A DNA stretch of 22,433 nucleotides from the NCBI GenBank assembly GCA_001579985.1, contig LRSR01012865.1, forward strand, positions 1-22,433, given 5' to 3'. A program made the position numbers and the translations under genes. Source of the stretch: Hypsibius dujardini (taxonomy: Eukaryota; Tardigrada; Eutardigrada; Parachela; Hypsibiidae). The notes below the pieces were generated by a model. The model was not told where the DNA came from, searched no databases, and saw nothing but the letters and a program-made list of their open reading frames with translations. Below, one piece after another: positions 8,898-18,804 of this stretch (positions are counted from its first letter, which is position 1; the number at the start of each line of letters is the position of its first letter).

Positions 8898-9932
8898 CTT
8901 CCGGAGGGACCATCCCCCTTTTCGACCAAGCAAAAATTAATTGAGTTGGCCGTAGCCCATCCATCAACCATATAAGCACTGACCGTTTGCTTGGACTTAT
9001 CATCAGGTTTCCGTTTAAACCGTCTTTCCACGCTTGCCACGTCTCTAACCGTTCGTTCTGTACAGCTCACCATTTTTCGGTTTTAAGCGTCCTTATAAAA
9101 AGGCGGGCTTTAAGGGACGTCCCTCGAAAAAACATGTTTAGAAAAGAGACGGTTACATACGTGTGCTTCGAAAGACAATCTCGCCCCCATAGATTCCTAT
9201 CCAGCCTCTCGAATCATGCTTGTGCTGTTTTTATTTAATCGAAATGGAGAAATCGAAATCTCACCCAGATTACTGCTACATTTCCGTCAGACAGCACTTG
9301 GTACCTCTTCAATGTTGCTCACGCGTCCAATTCATGTATGATCATCGTGGTCGTACGCCTTGAACACAACGCACCTCAAAAGCAAGATACGAGGGAAAGG
9401 CCGTTAACCAGGCCGGCAGGCCAGCAGGTGGCGCATAAATCGTTTTGCGAAGTCAATCCAGGGAGATGGAACCGATGTGGCGCCTTTACCGGACTGCTTG
9501 CACACTTCTCCATTGAGATTCTTCCCTTCCTTTTTTTGGAGCCAAATTCGAACCGTGAGGCTTAGGAACGAACTAAAATGGGTTAGAGAATTTTTCTGAA
9601 TGTTTTCAAGCCATCTGCTACGGCATGGCAGCACTGCAACGCCGGGAAATCAACGTTGAAAAAAAACGGCCTGGTTAACGGCTTTTACCTCGTACGCACT
9701 TGTCTTTGATTAGGCAGCTGCTTAAAAGGCGTGCTGTTACTAAGCTGTGTTTTCGGACACGGGTCGCTGATTGCTTCCGGTTCCGCACCTCAGACGCTGT
9801 CATCAGCACTGCACTGCCATTACTACACAAAAATGGTACCTGCCTTATAGGTCTACTCCTAACGACAACATCGTGCATTTTTTTGGCTGGAAAAATAATG
9901 AACTCGACGATCATTTTTAAATCAAACTTCAA
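8898..9932. other. Gene-free stretch upstream of the glycosyltransferase
   Basis: I find no credible exon. A TATAAAAA motif occurs at 9094, but it is more than 800 bp from the next start codon and is only a weak promoter candidate. The last few hundred bases probably include the 5' UTR and promoter of the glycosyltransferase. The frame at 9700-9936 overlaps its ATG (ATGA) but has no family character. Confidence 0.35.
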
Positions 9933-11798
9933 ATGAGGGAGTTTGTCCGAGCGGAGAAACTTCGTGGCTCCCTCTACACCGTCAAACACCTACACCCGCC
10001 ACCTGATCGCCCCAATGTCTGGACACTTTTCTCCCGCCTGCGTTTCAATAAAATAATCCACTTTTTAACCTTTTTAACATACTGCACAACCATCACCACC
10101 CTTGCCCGTCTCGCCACTCAACCGAACCGCGTCTACCGGAGACCGACGCCCCGGTCCGATGGAATCAGCCCAGTCCTCCAGCTGCACTACGTCTGGGTGG
10201 AGAACCGACGCAGTGCCTACCCGCGGGACCTCACCGCACTGCAGTACCTTTCCATACTGTCGGCTCTCACCATCCTCCGTCCGGACCTGATCAATCTCCA
10301 CACCAACGCGCAGTTCCAAGGTCCGCTATGGAGCGCCGTGGAAAGCCACGTAACAGTTCGACCTATTCACCGATTCACCAGCGCCAGACCGCCACTCAAG
10401 CATATCGAACACGAGGCGGACATCATCAAACTGCAGGTCGCCTACGACCTCGGTGGGGTCTTGGTCGATTTCGACGTCTACTTCACCGGGCATCGCGAGG
10501 AGTACCTCCAGCTGTTCCGCACTTACCAGTGCGTTTTCGCGCAATTCCACAGCCACAATCGGACCTTCCTGGCGATCGGCAATTTCGGCTGCCGAGCGAG
10601 GAGTCCCTTCATCGAGGAAGTGCTTCGCGAATACCGGGACAACTTTCGCGGGTATAAATGCTACGACCCCGGCGATCCGATCCCGTTTTTGTATAACGGC
10701 TGTCTGTATCCGTACCTCTTGTGGCGGAGGGAAGCGAAATTTCGGGAGAGTGTTAAGGTCGAGACGACCTTACTTCCGCTCTACCCGAGGAAGGACGTGT
10801 TCCTTTTCCAGAGCGGCAAAATTAACTGGGACCGGGCTTTCAACGTCCACAGCGGGTACGAGGGACCGGATGTCAGTCTGTCGGAGGTGTGCACGTGGAA
10901 CTCCACGTTCGGGGATGTTCTCCGGCATATCGTGGCGCAGAACATTCATCGGTTGCCGGTGAAAATGACTGCTAATTATGACGTCAGAGAACCGCCTGGG
11001 ATGACTTTGATATTTACAAGGGACGGTGAGACGAATGTGAAATTCCCGTTTGACTTGACCACCCTGGAGTTTTTGGTCCTTTGGAGTGCGGTGGAAAGGT
11101 CCGGGGCTCGTCGTGTCGAACTGCATGGAGCGTCGGACACCGTGAGGGGACCGTACGTGGAGTACCTTGTGGAAAAGGCGCGCAAACAGGCAGTGTTGCT
11201 CCACGTGATTAACCACCAGAGAAAGGGCGTGCCTCAAGGTTCGCCAACGGTTCTACACAGCCAGGGCGTGCCTCCTCTCGGTTCGTTAACGGTTCTACAC
11301 AGGCAGGGCGTGCCTCAAGGTTCGTCAACGGTTCCACACAGCCAGGGCGTGCCTCCTCTCGGTTCGCCAACGGTTCTACACAGGCAGGGCGTGCCTCAAG
11401 GTTCGTTAACGGTTCCACACAGCCAGGGCGTGCCTCCTCTCGGTTCGTCAACGGTTCTACACTTCGATCTGAGGACTTTCTTTATGAAACCTATACTGAA
11501 AAATATGTTTTCTCTATGCCCTGGGGGGAGTTTGAACTTGTTGGAAGACTGTCGAATGCCGAACGATTCTGCGGTGTTGGAGCTCAACAGGACCCATCTT
11601 AAACCAACCGGTCATTACAACTGGAATGATTACACTTTTGTGACTACGAGGAGTTTACGTGGCCCGATGAAGGATGTGACATTGGAGAGCATCCGGAAGG
11701 AGCGGAGTCCGTTTGCCGCGCTGTTGCGGCTGGTGTATTACGGCACTGTAGACGTAATTAAGGACCGGAGAGTTCATCACTATCCATGTGGAACTTGA
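9933..11798 (+). CDS. DXD-motif glycosyltransferase, type II membrane protein with internal repeats
   Basis: This is an uninterrupted 621-residue frame. A signal-anchor helix at about 41-58 fits a type II Golgi topology. Residues about 82-330 look like the DXD sugar-transferase fold (Gly_transf_sug/alpha-1,4-GlcNAc-transferase-like). They include an early LQLHYVWVENR strand, then ADIIKLQVAYDLGGVLVD leading to D179-F180-D181, the likely metal/nucleotide-sugar site, and a later IGNFGCRARSPFIEE. Donor and acceptor sugars cannot be told. Residues 357-428 repeat the beginning of the fold (FPFDLTTLEFLVLWSA against YPRDLTALQYLSILSA) without a DXD. A six-unit Gly-Val-Pro repeat fills 432-511, then a unique C-terminus follows. 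The start is the first ATG after an in-frame TAA at 9918, though its context is weak. The next gene is also a glycosyltransferase. Confidence 0.75.
   Translation: MREFVRAEKLRGSLYTVKHLHPPPDRPNVWTLFSRLRFNKIIHFLTFLTYCTTITTLARLATQPNRVYRRPTPRSDGISPVLQLHYVWVENRRSAYPRDLTALQYLSILSALTILRPDLINLHTNAQFQGPLWSAVESHVTVRPIHRFTSARPPLKHIEHEADIIKLQVAYDLGGVLVDFDVYFTGHREEYLQLFRTYQCVFAQFHSHNRTFLAIGNFGCRARSPFIEEVLREYRDNFRGYKCYDPGDPIPFLYNGCLYPYLLWRREAKFRESVKVETTLLPLYPRKDVFLFQSGKINWDRAFNVHSGYEGPDVSLSEVCTWNSTFGDVLRHIVAQNIHRLPVKMTANYDVREPPGMTLIFTRDGETNVKFPFDLTTLEFLVLWSAVERSGARRVELHGASDTVRGPYVEYLVEKARKQAVLLHVINHQRKGVPQGSPTVLHSQGVPPLGSLTVLHRQGVPQGSSTVPHSQGVPPLGSPTVLHRQGVPQGSLTVPHSQGVPPLGSSTVLHFDLRTFFMKPILKNMFSLCPGGSLNLLEDCRMPNDSAVLELNRTHLKPTGHYNWNDYTFVTTRSLRGPMKDVTLESIRKERSPFAALLRLVYYGTVDVIKDRRVHHYPCGT
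11226..11463 (+). repeat. In-frame alternating 39/42-bp minisatellite inside the glycosyltransferase
   Basis: Three copies of an 81-bp higher-order unit each consist of a 39-bp half (GVPQGSxTVxHSQ) and a 42-bp half (GVPPLGSxTVLHRQ). Both halves are multiples of three and the frame stays open throughout. Residues 432-511 are involved. The conserved-looking sequence continues on both sides, so the array has expanded inside a translated linker. Confidence 0.9.
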
Positions 11799-12270
11799 TG
11801 AGCTTTTTTTTTTGCTTGAACTACAACAGGCTTGAATTCTGTAGGCACATTCACAGTTTAACGGCCCAGTGTATTATTCATCTATCGTGCAACCTGACAT
11901 ATAGACCGTCGACCAATTAAAACACAGAGCAGGATGCAACCTTGCTTTCATCAAGAAATCCTTCCGACTGCATGAAGTACAGTATTGAGAAAAATTGACT
12001 GGGGTAAATTACTATTTGCACATTTCATCAAGATCTTCCAAGTGATATTACAAGGGTACTGGCAGAAATGTGGCCGATATAGCCTGCATCCACACCACCA
12101 CAATAACCGAACCGTGTTGTCCATTACTCTACCAATAACTCGTTGGCCAATACTTTACGAATACTTGTATGTGTGCCATTGCACTGCCCATTGGATCACA
12201 CCGTCATGCTCCACCATGCAACACATGCTCTAACATGCAACACATGCTTTACCATGCAACACATGTACCT
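11799..12270. other. 3' region of the glycosyltransferase; no further gene
   Basis: The stop codon is followed by a poly-T run and A/T-rich DNA. ATTAAA at 11916-11921 is a possible poly(A) signal. From about 12214 to 12262 a short ATGCAACACATGCT motif repeats three times, leading into the next array. No exon is recognised. Confidence 0.4.
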
Positions 12271-12580
12271 GCCTAGGCAGGGTATGTAAGTACTTAAGCA
12301 GGGTATGTACGTGCCTATGCAGGGTACGTACGTACCCATGCAGGGTATGTAGGTACATATACAGGGTATGTACGCACCTATGCAGGGTATGTAGGTACCT
12401 ATGCAAGGTATTTACTTGCCTATGCAGGGTATGTAGGTACCTATACAGGGTATGTAGGTACCTATGTAGGGTATGTATGTACCTATGCAGGGTATGTACG
12501 TACCTATGCAGGGTATGTAGCTGCCTATGCAGGGTATGTACGTACCTATGCGGGGTATGTAGCTGCCTATGCAGGGTGTA
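12271..12580. repeat. 21-bp minisatellite upstream of the fucosyltransferase
   Basis: The unit is close to TATGCAGGGTATGTAGGTACC, about 15 copies. GTAGGTACC alternates with GTACGTACC and GTAGCTGCC. It ends about 150 bp before the fucosyltransferase start codon, so it lies in its promoter or 5' UTR region. The reverse-strand ORF full of HTLHRYL repeats is an artefact. Confidence 0.9.
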
Positions 12581-12729
12581 TCGCGGACTGAAGGTCACTT
12601 AACGCACGACATGTTTGGCCGCATTCAACAGTACAACACTGCTTCACGTGCAACCTTGCCGAAAAGCTGGCGAAATTCGGCGTCGGCTGGAAACAGCAGG
12701 GATGTCTGCATTATTACCCTCGCGCGATT

Positions 12730-14104
12730 ATGTTGCGAAGGTTGTTCTGTCTAGAATTCCTTCTTTTAAATGTAGCATTGGGTGTCATTCTGCTATTGTT
12801 TTTAATCCGAATGATGTGGCTTTCTGAGGTATGTTTAATCGCTGAAAAAGTGTCTGGTGTATCGCATCAGATGCCACATAGACCCCGAGGTACTGGTAAG
12901 CTCCTGATGGAATGGCAGCGTTCTTTCAAACGCACCGGCCTGGGAAATCAATTCTTCTTCTACGCGTCCTTGGTGGGAGTGGCCAAACGAAATGGCTTCA
13001 CGCCAGTCATCCCGTCGTATTCTCCTCTTCTGTCAATTCTGAAGGACACGACCAGTGAAACGATCGTTGTGGATCCAGACAAGTATGACCTTCTCATATC
13101 CAACGGCACGGATATCCCACAGCACGAAGTACATTCATCATTCTGCTGTACATATTTTGGCTATACGGAAAAGATTCATCATGTTTTGGATCGTGACGTT
13201 GTCCTCCGAGGGGCATTTCAGTCGTGGAAATACTTCCATCCCGATAATTACGATGCGATAAGGAGTGCGTTCACATTTCGGGGGGATATCCGGGCGAAGG
13301 CAGCTGCCGTGCTTGGGTCCCTACTAGCAATAGAACATAGAGTAAGCCATGCCTATCTGGTCTGCCTTATCATCTATATGTCCATCTGTCTGTGTGTCTG
13401 TCTGTCTGCCAGTCTGTTTGTTTGTCTGTCTATCTATCTATTAGCCAGTCTGTCTGTTTGCCGGTCTGTCTGCCGGTCTGTCTGTCGACCCACCTTCATG
13501 TCTGTCTGTCTGTCTGTCTGTCGGCCCACCTTCAGGTCTGTCTGTCTGTCTGTCTGTCTGTTTATCTGTCTGTCGGTCCACCTTTATGTCTGCCTGCCTG
13601 TATGCCCAAATAGCTATACGTATACCCGTCTACATCTCCAATTTGTAACCATTCAGAATCCATTCCAATTTCTAGCGCAAGACAAAAGTTGGTTTGCACA
13701 TACGTCGCGGCGACATCATGAAATCCCATCTCCGAAAATTCGGTCACATTCCCGCGCCCAAATCGTACTTCGATGCGGCCATAACGTACATGTCGAATAG
13801 GCATCCTCACTGCGTTTTCATCGTGGTCTCAAACGACATGCCTTGGGCGAAGAACTCTTTGAAATCCGCACAACACACCGTGATGTTCGCGCCAGACAAG
13901 CTCAGCCCGGAAGTCAGCCTGACCATGCTGACCATGATGGATCATCTGATCATCAGCGTGGGGACCTTCTCGTGGTGGTCAGCCTACTTGAGCAATGCCA
14001 CGGATGTGGTCTATTTCAACGGCACGCCGGAACCCTTGTCGTTTTACGATGTCGCGTTTCGAGCTGAGGATTACTATTTACCACACTGGGTTGGGCTGTC
14101 CTAA
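12730..14104 (+). CDS. GT11 alpha-1,2-fucosyltransferase-like protein, two exons
   Basis: The exons are 12730-13341 and 13676-14104, both with phase-0 boundaries (AGA|GTAAGC and TTTCTAG|CGC), giving 346 residues. The family transfers fucose from GDP-fucose in alpha-1,2 linkage to galactose-ended glycans in the Golgi. Residues about 8-31 form a signal anchor with a short cytoplasmic tail. GT11 landmarks are in order: GLGNQFFFYAS at 70-80, VGLHIRRGD at 209-217 (the GDP-fucose-binding motif), VVSNDMPWAK at 254-263, and SVGTFSWWSAYLS at 298-310. All catalytic-region motifs look intact. The join at the intron restores the strand leading into HIRRGD exactly. Length matches animal GT11 enzymes. The 334-bp intron is mostly CTGT repeat. 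GT11 genes also occur in bacteria, but the intron and signal anchor argue for a resident animal gene. Confidence 0.88.
13376..13592. repeat. CTGT tetranucleotide repeat in the fucosyltransferase intron
   Basis: Runs of CTGTCTGT are interrupted by TTTG, CCAG and CCGGT variants, and a GTC(G)GCCCACCTTCA(T/G) block appears three times. It fills most of the intron. The frames through it give only Cys/Leu/Ser/Val repeats. Confidence 0.9.
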
Positions 14105-14294
14105 AACGGTTAGCCGGAACGTTTAGCAGAAGCTTCTAGCAATTTTACAGCATTATTTGCGGAGTGAAATACAAACGACTGTGGAATCCAATTAATGGAA
14201 CAAAAGTTAAAAACAGAATAGCTTCATGGCCTACAACGATCACAGGGAGGTTCACCAGGTCAAGCGAGTCGGAAACGGCCACGGAAGTGTGCCT

Positions 14295-17200
14295 TCAGAC
14301 GAAGGTCGGGGCCGTGACTTTAACCTTCGCTGAAGTGTGCACTCTGGATAAGGCGTCTTTCTGGACAGAAAACAGATAATTCGTCTGGATGAATTTCTCC
14401 TTGACGGATTCCTCGGCACGCGGGAGTAGGTTTTTCACTCCAAACTCGGCAGTTCCACTGAGTGCGGCAATCTGGAGCATTTTTGCAGTCAATCAACCCG
14501 AACCAATGCAAAACCAGGCATACTTTAACCTGCCTTTCTGGTTTTATTGAAAATTTCCATCAAAGTTTATGCATTAGTAAATAAAAAGCTTATTTATTTT
14601 TCTTTATTTAAAATTATATAAGGACAGATCAGAGTTCGAGCCATCTGGTTGGTCTGAGTTTGAGCCATCAGAGTGGTCTGAGTTTGAGCCATCTGGGTGG
14701 TCTGAGTTTGAGCCATCTGGTTGGTCTGAGTTTGAGCCATCTGGGTGGTCTGAGTTCGAGCCATTTGGATGGTCTGAGTTCGATCCATCAGGGTGGTCTG
14801 AGTTTGAGCCATCAGGGTGATCTGAGTTTGAGCCACTCTTGGCTAGAGCTTGCCACTGCTTTCTCCTCAATCTTTGATTAAATGCCCAACCCAGCGGAAA
14901 AATTAGACTGAGCAAGCTGCTCTAAATTCCACCAAAATAAACGAGTTCAATCAATCGATCAATTGAGTAAGGGCTGCATGGTCAGCTGTGGTCAAGAGCG
15001 CGTACGCGCGGTGACTTAATTCGGCTCGAACTTGGACCCTTTTTGGCTTGAAATCTGCCACCAAAAATTGTGATCATGTGTACAATGAAACTTACATTCA
15101 CATCGGTATCGGAGGCTCTCGCAGATGCTGTCTGCAGTGCATTGATGTAGGGCGCGATGATGGCATACATCCAAGTCTTGACATTTCTCGCCATGGAGGG
15201 TGAGGAAACGGTAACGATGTCTTCAATCAAGCGCAGCGCCACCTTTCCAAACTGAAGGTACTGCTCGGAGACATTCAACCGTAACCCATCTGCGACAAAC
15301 GCGCACACATACACCAAGGTCAGCTTTCAGAGCTCATCAACTGCTTCATGTAACCACATGGCAATGTCGCGGACTTGTGATAAAGTAACATTATCTTACC
15401 CATGTAAGCAGCAGACATCCCCAGGCCTGCCTTGGCGATTGTCTCCAGATACAGCGCCGCAATTTCTTTCGATTTAAACAAAATCGGCTGAACTTTTCCA
15501 TCCTGCAGACACAGCGTGAAATGGAGAATACATGCAAATTGTCTATTAGATAGGTAACAGCTACGTAAACAGACAGGCAGGCAGGGAGACATGCAGACAG
15601 ACATACAGACAGACATACAAACAGACAGGCAGAAAGACAGGCAGACCAACAAACAAACAGACAGACAAACAGACAGACCGGCAGACAGACAGACAGACAG
15701 ACAGACAGACAGGCAGACAGGCAGACAAACAGACAGACAGACAAACAGGCAGGCAGACAAACAGACAGGCAGATAAACAGACGAGACAGACAGGCAGACA
15801 GGCAAACAGACAGACAAGACAGACAGATAAGACAGACAGACAGGCAGACAGACAGACAGGCAGACAGAGGAGTCGCCTGTAGACGATAATATCGAACCTG
15901 AAAGATGCGTTGACTCGATTGGACAAAAAGGCCGACATGGTGATCCACGAAACGGATGCTATCATTTTCCAAGGCAGCATCCACCATGGGCACTTCGTCA
16001 ACACCAACATCAGCCAACTGGAAAAAAACAACATTTTGCGTTTACAGCTCTATTTTAAAATCTAGGGAGGTCGACACTCATACCAGTCCGGCATTTTTAC
16101 GGAGGATTGTAACGGACTCCGCGGCAGCAGCGAGGGAATTTTTGGGAGCAAAAATTTCGTCAGCAAACATGCCAACGAATGTGTCCACGTGAAAGCGTAT
16201 CCAACCGATCAAAGCTGTCACGATAAATAAAGCAGCGCAGTGAGTAGGAACTATGGGAATACGAACGTTTGCCGCCCGTCTTCCCTACCCGATCGACAGG
16301 CGATTCCGTCGAAACCAAACTCGGCAAAATCACGCACAGTCCCTGCCAGTTTGGTAAAGAGAAATTGGCTACGTCGCCCCACGAACACCGATACCGAGGA
16401 ATCCACAGTCATGGACGAGGTAGTCAGCTGAAGCAGTCGCGTTCGGTTGTCCAAAAACGCCACACAAGCCTGCAAATTGGAGAGGCATGAATAAAATAAG
16501 ACAAACTCATCGGCACACGATTTAGACATACAATTAACGACAAGATTGAGTACACTGGGGGGTCCGAGGTATGGGCAAAAGGGGCGGAACAAGGGGTAGT
16601 CAGGTGGTTGATTGTTCGATTGTTTGAAAACCACCCCTGCCCCGCCCCTTTTGCCCATTCCCCGGACCCTCCAGTGTACTCAATCTTATCGTTGACTGTA
16701 CATCGTATGTTTTGTCCAGAAATTGCAGGTGTTCAATCAACCGTCGGCAGCAGGCGGCGTCCACGCCGAACGGACAAACCATGGCGGCTTTCAGTGCTTC
16801 CAGGAGATGGTCTATCAGTCCCTGTTCTACATCTAATATCAATCCTAAAAGCAACGCCAAGAAGTCAACGAAATCAATTTAGGAACTGAACAAATGAAGA
16901 CGAACACAGGAACAGTCGATGAACAAAAACCGTCGCGTTACAGCAATCGGACAGACAGACAACCAGGCAATTAGAAAGACAGGTAGACCGACAGTGTAAT
17001 TATAGACAAACAAACATAGACAGGGAAACAGACAGACATGCCTAAACCAAACAGCAAACAAACAGAAACACACACAAGCAGGCCGACAGCCGAACAGAAA
17101 GACTGGCAGGCAGGCAGAGGGAAAGAGACAGAGACATAGAAAGACCAGCAGACAGACAGATATACAAGCAAACAGACACACAGGCAGACACACAAACAGA

Positions 17201-18804
17201 CAGGCAGGCAAACAGACAGGCAGGCAAACAGACAGGCAAACAGACAGGCAGGCAGACAAACAGACAGGCAGGCAGACAGACAGGCATAGAAGCAAATAGC
17301 TATGTATTAACACAAAGATAACGCAAACAGATAGACAAAACATCGCCACACATTCAGTCAATATCTAGGGAATAAGTTATACAAACACAAAAAACAAGTA
17401 GACGGACGAACGGACAGACAGAAAAACAGCCAAAAAATTGTACCGACAGTACAACCTAAAATCAGAGAAATTAGTAAGAGACAGTACTCCGACAGATACG
17501 GTGATTAAAACAGATGGACAAAGGGCGAAAGAGCGTATTACTGTAATGGAGCTCGGTCTGTCGGATCTGCTCCGGGTCCTTCCACACAAGGCCATCGTAG
17601 TATTTCTTGGCAGCAACCAAGAGATCCACCGCATCTTTGTAGCGGCGCATTTCGTAATGATCCTCAATATCTGTGGCGGCTTCCAAAAACCAGCGCGGAA
17701 TCTCCTGGATGTTGCTATTGTCCGAGCTGGGCTTCTCGTCGTCTGCCTTGTATCGCCCCACCACCGTGTCCAATGACCCGTTAAAGTAAGTCGACTTTCG
17801 CTTCTCTACAATGCCGAAAACCCACAAAAAAATAAAATCGAAAGCGCTACAGCACTGTTTAGTAATTGTCAGAATGACATCTTGGCTCATCAATCAATGA
17901 ATCAATTAAATCATGCAATCAATCAATCAATTCAATTATGCAATCAATGAATCAATTGAATCATGCAATCAATGAATCAATTCAATCATGCAATCAATAA
18001 ATCAATTCAATCATGCAATCAATAAATCAATTCAATCAATCATCGAGTTCTGAGTCCTAATCAATCCATCAATCAATCGAACACGCGTGTTATAAAGAGT
18101 CACAATCAATCGCACTCAATCAATCCATCAAAGCCCTGACCTCGCCGGTTTCCTCCGCCGTCACCGACGTTCATAATCGTGTTCAGTGCACGTTTTTCTT
18201 CAGCGAGAGTATTTTTGAATTCCAGAAGATTCTTCTCGAGAACTGAAATAAAAAGGTACCAATTCCGCTTTCTCACAGAGCATTTAAAAGGACCGAGTAC
18301 GCGTGGCAAAAATCCTGCGCTAACCGAGTCAAGCCATTACACTCGTTGCATGGCTGTTGTACACAGTCGTCGAGTTAAAGTGCTTAATTCAGTCAGTGCA
18401 AGGTTTCTGCCACGTGTGTACAAACCTTGCATGTCCTTGGACGCCTTCAAAATTGCATTGTGATATGTAAAGGCATTCTTCCGCAGCTCCAAATTGGCTT
18501 GATCGCGGAATTCGGAAAACCTTTTCTGTCCATCCTCCAGCTGAATCAAACCGTTTCCGCGTGAAAGCAGTGCGGGGACCACTGGAACAGAAAACCAACA
18601 ATTTCCAGTTCCACCAATCAATCAATTAAGCAAACGGTTGACACATCCAAGTTCAACAAAACAATCCCATCATCCAACACAATCAAGCAATCGACGCCTC
18701 AATACTCAAACAGGCGCAGAGACGATCGTCCTCTGTGATCAGTTTGCATCCGCACCTGCTTCGGCAACGAAATCCCGACTGTACATTTTTTCCCTTGAAT
18801 CCAT
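14295..18804 (-). CDS. EXOC8: Exocyst complex component Exo84 (EXOC8) lacking the PH domain, 11 exons
   Basis: Exons, 5' to 3' on the minus strand: 18804-18756, 18581-18426, 18242-18141, 17805-17542, 16844-16702, 16469-16289, 16214-16084, 16017-15898, 15502-15400, 15289-15096, 14471-14295. They join in phase to 539 residues. Exo84 is a subunit of the exocyst, which tethers secretory vesicles to the plasma membrane. Residues about 20-100 match the Vps51/Exo84 N-terminal coiled coil (ASKDMQVLEKNLLEF). Residues about 135-539 match the C-terminal helical bundle: IPRWFLEAATDIEDHY, then DKTYDACVAFLDNR, ACRSALIGWIRFHVD and NLLPRAEESVKEKF. The vertebrate protein is about 725 residues with a PH domain between these parts; here only about 30 residues separate them. 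The exon 3 donor has a near alternative (18149) in the same phase. The gene converges on the fucosyltransferase and is head to head with the gene at 19148. Confidence 0.85.
14626..14835. repeat. 24-bp minisatellite in EXOC8 intron 10
   Basis: The unit is TCTGAGTTTGAGCCATCTGGGTGG, about nine copies, with CAGG/CTGG and TTCG/TTTG variants. It lies in the 624-bp last intron of the minus-strand gene. The eight-residue repeat ORFs it creates are artefacts. Confidence 0.9.
15569..15872. repeat. CAGA tetranucleotide repeat in EXOC8 intron 8
   Basis: CAGACAGA runs with GGCAGG, AACA and ATACAGA interruptions span about 300 bp. They occupy most of the intron between exon 8 (15898) and exon 9 (15502). 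On the transcribed strand this is a TCTG/TGTC repeat. Confidence 0.9.
16531..16698. mobile_element. Tc1/mariner-type foldback MITE inside EXOC8 intron 5
   Basis: The segment is close to a full palindrome, with arms of about 70 bp: CAATTAACGACAAGATTGAG on the left against CAGTCAACGATAAGATTGAG read from the right. A small inner hairpin (GGTGGTT/AACCACC) lies in the centre. TA flanks both ends (16529-16530 and 16699-16700), and the CAGT-type terminus fits Tc1/mariner. It abuts the exon 5 splice donor: the intron begins G at 16701, the next two bases are the TA target site, and the rest is the element's terminus. Confidence 0.75.
16948..17292. repeat. CAGA/CAGG-rich tetranucleotide repeat in EXOC8 intron 4
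   Basis: A degenerate CAGACAGG/CAAACAGA tract of about 340 bp lies between exon 4 and exon 5 of the minus-strand gene. It is more interrupted than the tract in intron 8. The Cys/Leu/Val-rich reverse ORFs are artefacts. Confidence 0.85.
17888..18066. repeat. AATC-based repeat in EXOC8 intron 3
   Basis: AATCAATC and AATCAATTCAATCATGC blocks repeat with a period near 29 bp. The intron (17806-18140) also holds AATCAATCCATCAATC near its start. I looked here for the missing PH domain and found no coding sequence. Confidence 0.8.

Noticed and set aside
8364-9073. Reverse-strand ORFs of about 190 residues (GRSPVSPEG repeats)
   Set aside because: Two frames encode similar repeats from the same array, and there is no domain or splice context.
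9094-9103. TATAAAAAGG as the glycosyltransferase promoter
   Set aside because: It is more than 800 bp upstream of the start codon with no splice evidence for a long leader.
9700-9936. 78-residue ORF overlapping the glycosyltransferase ATG by ATGA
   Set aside because: It resembles bacterial translational coupling but has no family character and lies in an animal gene's upstream region.
11226-11463. Reading the repeat region of the glycosyltransferase as an intron
   Set aside because: Each unit has AG|GT and CACAG words, but the donors (GTTCGC) are poor and the frame is open throughout with matching unit lengths. It remains testable by cDNA.
12730-14104. Horizontal transfer of the fucosyltransferase from bacteria
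   Set aside because: GT11 is also bacterial, but this gene has an intron at the motif I region and an animal-type signal anchor, and GT11 enzymes are common in invertebrates.
14982-15317. The minus-strand ORF taken as a stand-alone gene
   Set aside because: Its core is EXOC8 exon 10; the N-terminal residues and the tail after DTDVN are intron read-through.
15320-17361. Cys/Leu/Val-rich ORFs that look like membrane proteins
   Set aside because: They are translations of CAGA/CTGT tetranucleotide repeats in EXOC8 introns.
17806-18140. A hidden PH-domain exon in EXOC8 intron 3
   Set aside because: The intron is 335 bp of mostly AATC repeats, and no frame gives PH-like sequence.
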